Origin: a virus
DNA: 20,559 bases
IMG/VR virus record: IMGVR_UViG_3300030108_002704
Location: 1 to 20,559 of that record
Direction: 5' to 3' (one strand)
Below, one piece after another: positions 15,210 through 20,559 of the stretch. Each line of letters opens with the position of its first letter. Positions within the stretch are counted from its first letter, which is position 1. A program made the position numbers and the translations under genes. The notes below the pieces were generated by a model. It ran no database searches. It saw only the letters and a program-made list of their open reading frames with translations, and was not told where the DNA came from.

Positions 15210-16844
15210 ATGGAACAGAAATTTATACAGATATTCAATGGATTAAAAAGAGATTACGGATATGCCGAAATTTCTAACGGCTACAAAGATACTACAACAG
15301 GAAAATTTAAAGTTAAACATGGTTGGGCAGGAAAGCCTCTTACTAATATTGATTATATACAACATTTAAAAGGTGAGAAATCGATTGGAATCCAACCTTG
15401 TGACGATGAAGGTATGGTTTGTTTTGGTGCTATAGATATTGATTCAAAAGCTTATCAAGATTTTAGCCCAAAAAAATATTTAGAAATAATAGAAAAAAAT
15501 AAACTTCCAGTTATACCAGTGAAATCAAAAAGTGGTGGACTCCACATCTATGTGCATACAAAAGAAAAAGTAAAAGCAAGCTTTTTAAGAAATTTTTTGG
15601 ACAAACTATTATATACACTTGAACTAAAACCAACAACAGAAATTTATCCAAAGCAAACGGAACTTGGAACAGGGCCAGATGGTAGTTTTACAAATGGTAA
15701 TTTTATTAACTTACCTTACTACAACAAAGTAGAAAGAGTTGCTTTAAATCTTGATGGCACTGAGTTTAATTTTAATCAATACATTCAAGTTGTAGAAGCA
15801 AATTTAAAAACAGAAAAAGAATTAAATGAGTTTATTGATGACCATATTAGTAAAATATTAGTTGGAGGTGCAGAAGAATTTAATGATGGCCCTCCATGTC
15901 TACAAGCTATATCAAAAACAATTGATGATAGTAATAAATTACCTGATGAAAGGGACAGATTTTTATTTAACTACATGGTTTTTTGTAAGAAAAAACATCC
16001 AGATCTTTGGGAGAAAAAAGTTTTAGATGGTGCAAGAAAATATATTTTATATGATGAAGAGTGGGGAGACAAAAAAGTTTTAGAAAAAATTAAATCTTGG
16101 AGAAAACCTACTGCAGGTCATTTATGTGATCAAGATCCTATTAGAAATTATTGTATTAAATCAGAATGCGCTAAACGACAATTTGGTTATATGTCTGATA
16201 AGCAAAAGAAATTTCCACAGCTATCTGCTTTAATTAGAATAGATTACATACCTGAACCAGAGTTTAGATTTACCGTTCACTTTAACGACAAACAAGATGG
16301 AGAAAAAAGTAAACAAGTTGTTGCAAGAGATATAAATTATTTAATGGATATGGAGAAGTGCAGGAGATTAATTGGTGCACATACACCCATTGCTCCACCA
16401 AGAATTAAACAAGATGAGTTTCAAACTATAATAGAAACTTTAAAAGAAACAGAAACCGTACAACCACCTCCAGCAGGAACTTCGCCAAAAGAATTACTAC
16501 ACAAATATTTAGAAGACCATATTCATGGAGTGCCTGCAGTAAGTGATGCGTCCTTTAGAAGTGGATCTATTTTAATAGAAGATGACTTTGCTTATTTTAC
16601 AATGGAAGTCTTTTTTAATTATTTAAAAAATAAAGAATGGAAAATAAAATATGAAAAAACAGGTCGAATGTTGATTGAAGATTTTAGAGCTGAATTAGGC
16701 CATTTAAAAAGATACCCTAAAAAAGAAACTGATAAAAAATCTCACAACCCTATTCGTTGTATAAAAATCCCTATGTCTTTTTTTGAAAGAGAAGAAGAAC
16801 AAGAAGAAAAGATATCAATGAAAGATAAAGAAAATATTCTATGA
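15210..16844 (+). CDS. Archaeo-eukaryotic-type (AEP) DNA primase
   Basis: A 544-residue primase that would make primers for the phage polymerase. The AEP core is visible: motif I FGAIDIDS with D76 and D78; motif II SKSGGLHIYV with S108 and H112; motif III TEIYPKQ at 143-149. EIYPKQ after a GGLH motif resembles the primases of TOTE-type and related mobile elements more than DnaG or T7 gp4. A second, helical region follows (about 200-330) with C230, C306, C315 and C320, the last three in HLCDQDPIRNYCIKSECAKR, likely a zinc or iron-sulphur site of a PriCT-like domain. The C-terminal 200 residues are not recognised; the end is very acidic. There is no Shine-Dalgarno site within 15 bases of the ATG, and a -10-like TATAAA lies just upstream, so translation may be leaderless. 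It overlaps the SF1 helicase by ATGA. Confidence 0.83.
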   Translation: MEQKFIQIFNGLKRDYGYAEISNGYKDTTTGKFKVKHGWAGKPLTNIDYIQHLKGEKSIGIQPCDDEGMVCFGAIDIDSKAYQDFSPKKYLEIIEKNKLPVIPVKSKSGGLHIYVHTKEKVKASFLRNFLDKLLYTLELKPTTEIYPKQTELGTGPDGSFTNGNFINLPYYNKVERVALNLDGTEFNFNQYIQVVEANLKTEKELNEFIDDHISKILVGGAEEFNDGPPCLQAISKTIDDSNKLPDERDRFLFNYMVFCKKKHPDLWEKKVLDGARKYILYDEEWGDKKVLEKIKSWRKPTAGHLCDQDPIRNYCIKSECAKRQFGYMSDKQKKFPQLSALIRIDYIPEPEFRFTVHFNDKQDGEKSKQVVARDINYLMDMEKCRRLIGAHTPIAPPRIKQDEFQTIIETLKETETVQPPPAGTSPKELLHKYLEDHIHGVPAVSDASFRSGSILIEDDFAYFTMEVFFNYLKNKEWKIKYEKTGRMLIEDFRAELGHLKRYPKKETDKKSHNPIRCIKIPMSFFEREEEQEEKISMKDKENIL

Positions 16845-18280
16845 TAAAAAAATTTTACGGACCTCCAGGTACAGGTAAGACAGAAAAATTAATTAGAAGA
16901 GCACTAGCGTACATAAGAACAGGAACGCAGTTTCAAAAAATAGGTTATTTTGCTTTTACTAAAAAAGCTGCAAGAGAAGCAAAAGAAAGAATGTTTTTTA
17001 AAAATCAACTTATTCAAAAAAAAGACTTGCGCTACTTTCAAACTTTACATTCTTTAGCTTTTCATACTTTAGGGTTAAGAGAAGAAAATGTAATGCAAGA
17101 TTACCACTATGATGATCTTGGAAAAATTTTAAGTATTAGTGTGAAAGTTAGACAAGATTTAGATACGTCACCTTATTTAACATGTGATAATGAATACTTT
17201 CAAATAATTACCAAGGCTAGAGAAAAAGATATTAGTGTTTGGGATGAGTATTGCACAGGTGAATACAGCAAAGATATTACACCAGGAATCTTAAAACATA
17301 TTGCAATTAATTATTTTGAATACAAAGACAAAAATAAATTAATAGATTTTACAGATATGATTCATGCCTTTGTGGAGAAAGAACACCTTTGTCCAAAGTT
17401 TGATGTTGTTTTTATAGACGAAGCTCAAGATTTATCACCAATACAATGGAAAATGTTTGATGTAATTAAAAAAAATACAAATGATTTGTACCTTGCAGGA
17501 GATGATGATCAAGCTATTTATACTTGGGCAGGTGCAGATGTAGACAGATTTATTAAAGAACCAGCAAAGGAAGTTGTACTAAAAAAATCTAGAAGAGTTC
17601 CAATAAAAATTCAAGAAATGTCAAATATAGTCGTGAGTAGAATACAAGGTTTGAGAGCAAAAAAAGATTATTATTCAAAAGAGGAAAAGGGTTCTTGTAT
17701 AAAAATTAATAATTTAGATAACGTAGATCTATCAAAAGACAACTGGTTAATTTTAACTAGAACAATTACTAAATCTATTCAGATTGCTAAACAATTAAAA
17801 TTAAAAGGTCTTAACTTTGAAAATAAATACGTAAGAAGTTATAATAAAAAATTATACAAAGCAGCTGTTAACTATTCTAAATGGTGCAATGGCGAAAAGT
17901 TAGAGTCTATTCATATAGATGATATACAAGATTATATGACTTTACTTCATCACGAGTGGGTAAAAACTCATCCTTGGTTTGAAGCTTTTGATAAAGCACC
18001 CCTTGAAGAAAAATTATATATTAGACTTTTATTATCTAATAAAGAAAATTTAAATGAATATCCAAGAATTAAAGTATCAACCATTCATGCTGCAAAGGGT
18101 GGAGAATGTGAAAACGTTATACTAGTTTTAGATAACGCTAGGAAAATTAGAGAAGCTGTGTTAAAAAGTATAAGAAAAAGAGATGAAGAACATAGAGTGT
18201 GGTACGTCGGGATCACAAGAAGTAAGAATAATTTATACTTAATGAGAGCTAAAATAGAAAGGCATGGTTATAACTTATGA
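16841..18280 (+). CDS. SF1 UvrD/Rep-like DNA helicase
   Basis: A 479-residue helicase, shorter than bacterial UvrD or Rep (about 670-720), with all main motifs: Walker A GPPGTGKT at residues 7-14; motif Ia FAFTKKAAREAKERM near 38-52; a THS-like QTLHSLAFHTLG near 67-78; Walker B VVFIDEAQD with D193 and E194; motif III LYLAGDDDQAIYTWAGAD around 221; motif V STIHAAKGGE near 413-424; motif VI WYVGITRSKNNLYL near 454-467. It should unwind DNA 3' to 5' with ATP. The insert domains between motifs are reduced. It overlaps the primase and the DUF3310 gene by ATGA, so the three are probably made together. With no DnaB/gp4-type helicase in sight, it may serve as the replicative helicase; a repair or recombination role is the alternative. 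Confidence 0.93.
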   Translation: MIKKFYGPPGTGKTEKLIRRALAYIRTGTQFQKIGYFAFTKKAAREAKERMFFKNQLIQKKDLRYFQTLHSLAFHTLGLREENVMQDYHYDDLGKILSISVKVRQDLDTSPYLTCDNEYFQIITKAREKDISVWDEYCTGEYSKDITPGILKHIAINYFEYKDKNKLIDFTDMIHAFVEKEHLCPKFDVVFIDEAQDLSPIQWKMFDVIKKNTNDLYLAGDDDQAIYTWAGADVDRFIKEPAKEVVLKKSRRVPIKIQEMSNIVVSRIQGLRAKKDYYSKEEKGSCIKINNLDNVDLSKDNWLILTRTITKSIQIAKQLKLKGLNFENKYVRSYNKKLYKAAVNYSKWCNGEKLESIHIDDIQDYMTLLHHEWVKTHPWFEAFDKAPLEEKLYIRLLLSNKENLNEYPRIKVSTIHAAKGGECENVILVLDNARKIREAVLKSIRKRDEEHRVWYVGITRSKNNLYLMRAKIERHGYNL

Positions 18281-18513
18281 CAAATAAAGATATTTTTAAA
18301 GAAGCATTTCCACAAGAAAAAGGTCCAAAGCATTATAAAAATTATGTAATTCAACCTTATGAATTTATATCTAAAAACGATCTCTCTTTTTTTCAAGGAG
18401 TTGTTATAAAATATGTCGTTAGATATTTAATGAAAGATGGTGTTCAAGATTTAAAAAAAATAATTCATTACTGCGAGTTAGAAATAAAAAAGATTCAGGA
18501 TTCTAAAAAATGA
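18277..18513 (+). CDS. DUF3310 (SaV-like) small phage protein
   Basis: A 78-residue protein with the DUF3310 pattern: PKHYKNYVIQPYEFISKNDL at residues about 17-36, then SFFQGVVIKYVVRYLMKDG and VQDLKKIIHYCELEIKKI. The HY...IQP.EfI...L.f..G..IKYv.R...K.G..DLkK..hY series is the family hallmark. The family is widespread in phages, usually within nucleotide-metabolism or replication genes; its biochemical function is not established to my knowledge, although some relatives are fused to or annotated as nucleotide kinases. Here it lies between helicase and polymerase, overlapping both by ATGA, which indicates co-translation and suggests a replication-linked or nucleotide-linked role. No Walker motif is present in this short version, so kinase activity is unlikely. 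Confidence 0.87.
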   Translation: MTNKDIFKEAFPQEKGPKHYKNYVIQPYEFISKNDLSFFQGVVIKYVVRYLMKDGVQDLKKIIHYCELEIKKIQDSKK

Positions 18514-20372
18514 TAATTCCTAGATTCGAGGCACAAACCGAGTGGATTGAACCTGAAGAGTATCCAGATTTAAGATCTTACGAAGAAATTGCTGTAGACT
18601 TAGAGACAAGAGATCCTGATTTAAAAACCAGAGGTAGTGGTTCTGTGATTGGTAATGGAGAAGTTGTTGGTATTGCTGTTGCTGTACCAGGTAGGAAATT
18701 TTATTTCCCTATTGCTCACGGATCAGGGCCAAACATGGATCGCAAAAAAGTTTTAGAATGGTTTAAAGATGTTATGGCCTCACCTTCTGTAAAAATTTTT
18801 CACAACGCTATGTATGATGTGTGTTGGATTAAAAGCATGGGAATAAAAATAAATGGTATGATTGTTGATACAATGATAGCTGCATCATTAATAGACGAAA
18901 ATAGATTTAAATATGATTTAAATACTTTATCTTGGGATTATTTAGGCTTTGGTAAATCAGAAGCTGCCTTAAATGAAGCTGCAAAATCTAGGGGTTTAGA
19001 TCCTAAAGCAGATCTTTGGCAATTACCAGCTATGGAAGTTGGATCTTATGCAGAGAAAGATGCAGAATTAACTTTAGAACTTTGGCAAATTTTTAAAAAA
19101 GAAATTATTTATCAAGATATTGAGTCTGTATTTAATCTCGAGACAGATCTATTTCCTTGTCTGGTAGACATGAGATTTCTTGGTGTGAAAGTTGACGTGA
19201 AAAAAGCTCATGAATTAAAAAAGCAACTCCTATCACAAGAACAGCAGTTACTGCTAAACATAAAAAAAGAAAGTACAATAGAACCTCAAATATGGGCTGC
19301 AAGATCAATTGCCAAAGTTTTTGATAAACTTGGTTTACCTTACGAAAGAACTGAAAAAACAAATGCACCTTCCTTTACTAAAAATTTTTTACAGGAACAT
19401 TCTAATCCTGTAGTTAAAATGATAGCACAAGCTAGAGAAATAAATAAAGCTCATACCACTTTTATTGATACCATAATTAAATACGAACATAAAGGTCGTA
19501 TTCATGCAGAAATTAATCAAATAAGATCAGATCAAGGTGGCACCGTCACTGGAAGATTTAGTTATAATAATCCAAACTTACAGCAACTACCAGCAAGGAA
19601 CAAGGATCTAGGACCTATGATTCGTTCATTATTTTTACCAGAAGATAAATGCACTTGGGGATGTTTTGACTACTCACAGCAGGAACCAAGACTGGTTGTG
19701 CATTATGCAGCCTTACATAAATTTCCTTCAGTGTTTGATGTTGTTGATGCATATGAAACAGATTCATCTACAGACTTTCACCAAACCGTAGCTGATCTTG
19801 CAAAGATACCAAGATCTCAAGCTAAAGTAATTAATCTTGGTTTATTCTATGGAATGGGTAAAGCAAAATTACAAGCAGAGTTAGGCGTATCGAAAGATAA
19901 AGCAGCAGAATTGTTTGACCAATACCATGCGAAGGTACCCTTTGTTAAACAACTAATGAATTCGGCCTCTAATCGAGCTCAAGAGCGTGGACAAATCCGT
20001 ACTCTTCTAGGTCGTTTATGCCGTTTTCATTTGTGGGAACCAAACCAGTTTGGTATGCATAAAGCCATGTCTCATGAAGATGCACTCAGGGAACATGGAC
20101 CAGGGATAAGAAGAGCATTTACATACAAAGCTTTAAATAAATTAATTCAAGGTAGTGCAGCTGACATGACTAAAAAAGCTATGTTAGAATTATATAAAGA
20201 AGGAATTCTTGCACACATACAAATACACGATGAATTAGATCTTTCTGTAGAGTCAGAGTCGCACGCAAAAAAGATAATTGAAATAATGGAGAGTGCTGTT
20301 AATCTGGAAGTCCCAAACAAAGTTGATTATGAAAAAGGAAAGACTTGGGGAGATATATATGATAAGGAGTAG
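18510..20372 (+). CDS. T7-like family A DNA polymerase with 3'-5' exonuclease
   Basis: A 620-residue replicative polymerase, near the usual length for phage enzymes lacking a 5' nuclease. The exonuclease domain is intact: Exo I AVDLET with D30 and E32; Exo II FHNAMYD with D103; Exo III YAEKDAELT with Y180 and D184. The polymerase domain has motif A FDYSQQEPRL with D387; motif B RSQAKVINLGLFYG with R435, K439 and Y447; motif C HDE at 573-575. Motif A has QQEPR where Pol I has IELR, a form I associate with phage polymerases. It begins in an ATGA overlap with the DUF3310 gene. A patch near 19970-20030 uses CGN for five consecutive arginines, whereas the rest mostly uses AGA or AGG. It should be the main replication enzyme, with the AEP primase and SF1 helicase upstream. 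Confidence 0.96.
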   Translation: MIIPRFEAQTEWIEPEEYPDLRSYEEIAVDLETRDPDLKTRGSGSVIGNGEVVGIAVAVPGRKFYFPIAHGSGPNMDRKKVLEWFKDVMASPSVKIFHNAMYDVCWIKSMGIKINGMIVDTMIAASLIDENRFKYDLNTLSWDYLGFGKSEAALNEAAKSRGLDPKADLWQLPAMEVGSYAEKDAELTLELWQIFKKEIIYQDIESVFNLETDLFPCLVDMRFLGVKVDVKKAHELKKQLLSQEQQLLLNIKKESTIEPQIWAARSIAKVFDKLGLPYERTEKTNAPSFTKNFLQEHSNPVVKMIAQAREINKAHTTFIDTIIKYEHKGRIHAEINQIRSDQGGTVTGRFSYNNPNLQQLPARNKDLGPMIRSLFLPEDKCTWGCFDYSQQEPRLVVHYAALHKFPSVFDVVDAYETDSSTDFHQTVADLAKIPRSQAKVINLGLFYGMGKAKLQAELGVSKDKAAELFDQYHAKVPFVKQLMNSASNRAQERGQIRTLLGRLCRFHLWEPNQFGMHKAMSHEDALREHGPGIRRAFTYKALNKLIQGSAADMTKKAMLELYKEGILAHIQIHDELDLSVESESHAKKIIEIMESAVNLEVPNKVDYEKGKTWGDIYDKE

Positions 20373-20374
20373 TT

Positions 20375-20559
20375 ATGGCTTATTTAAATGCAAACATACC
20401 GGTAGAATACGCACAAATAAGAAGGGAGTATTTATATGATCTTAAAAAACATCATGGAGAAGTTGAAGATTGCATTATCTTTGGTATTAGCTCTATTACA
20501 GGTCGCAGTACATTATTTCATGCTATTATGGAAAATGGTGCAATCTTTTATAGACTACC
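20375..20559 (+). CDS. Conserved phage protein, 3' end outside window
   Basis: A reading frame opening at ATG 20375, two bases after the polymerase stop, with a strong ribosome site AAGGAG (20364-20369) inside the end of the polymerase gene. The visible 61 residues begin MAYLNANIPVEYAQIRREYL and continue DLKKHHGEVEDCIIFGISSI, then a Gly-Arg turn, LFHAIMENGAIFYRLP. This YLNANIP..YA.+R.EYLYD..HHGE series is one I recall from phage hypothetical proteins encoded beside replication genes; no function is known to me. It is open to the window edge. Confidence 0.78.
   Translation, partial: MAYLNANIPVEYAQIRREYLYDLKKHHGEVEDCIIFGISSITGRSTLFHAIMENGAIFYRL

Overview
The window looks like part of the genome of a strictly lytic tailed bacteriophage, most likely an AT-rich marine podovirus. 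The evidence is gapless, mostly co-oriented packing; stop/start overlaps of 1-4 bases; a virion-protein block; and a replication block with a family A DNA polymerase that has the exonuclease but no 5' nuclease domain. The Gly-Gly-Arg-Ile-Gly-Phe motif repeated through one virion-block protein, the low GC and the strong AGA preference for arginine are typical of phages of SAR11-like marine bacteria. That host is an inference. No integrase, repressor, tRNA, rRNA, CRISPR array, insertion sequence, terminase, capsid, portal or RNA polymerase gene is visible.

Bases 1-11894 (plus strand) form the late structural block. It holds the 3' end of a large tail/neck protein, a Gly-rich protein, three small proteins (two of them too short for routine ORF calling: 54 and 56 aa), an 804-aa protein built from helical cassettes separated by GGRIGF motifs, a Gln-rich almost Lys-free protein, a 455-aa helical protein, a 1402-aa giant that is probably an internal/ejection protein, and a 69-aa one-span membrane protein that could be a holin-type lysis factor. 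Six junctions here use the same TAATG stop/start overlap, which suggests coupled translation.

Bases 11891-13348 (minus strand) encode one SNF2-type helicase, convergent with the late block (their stop codons interlock) and divergent from the next genes. It has its own sigma70-like promoter.

Bases 13413-20559 (plus strand) form the early/replication block: a 117-aa conserved phage protein; a strong TTGACA/TATAAC promoter; two conserved phage proteins of unknown role (182 and 257 aa); an archaeo-eukaryotic-type primase; a UvrD/Rep-like SF1 helicase; a DUF3310 protein; a T7-like DNA polymerase; and the start of another conserved protein that runs off the window. The last four complete genes of this block overlap by ATGA. 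Primase, SF1 helicase and polymerase probably form the replisome; no DnaG-type primase or DnaB/gp4-type helicase is seen here.

The observations most worth a second look are the cassette architecture of the 804-aa protein, the AEP primase with a four-cysteine C-terminal motif beside two non-DnaB helicases, the reverse-strand helicase whose apparent TTG start is really a -35 box, and a perfect inverted repeat just upstream of the primase start.
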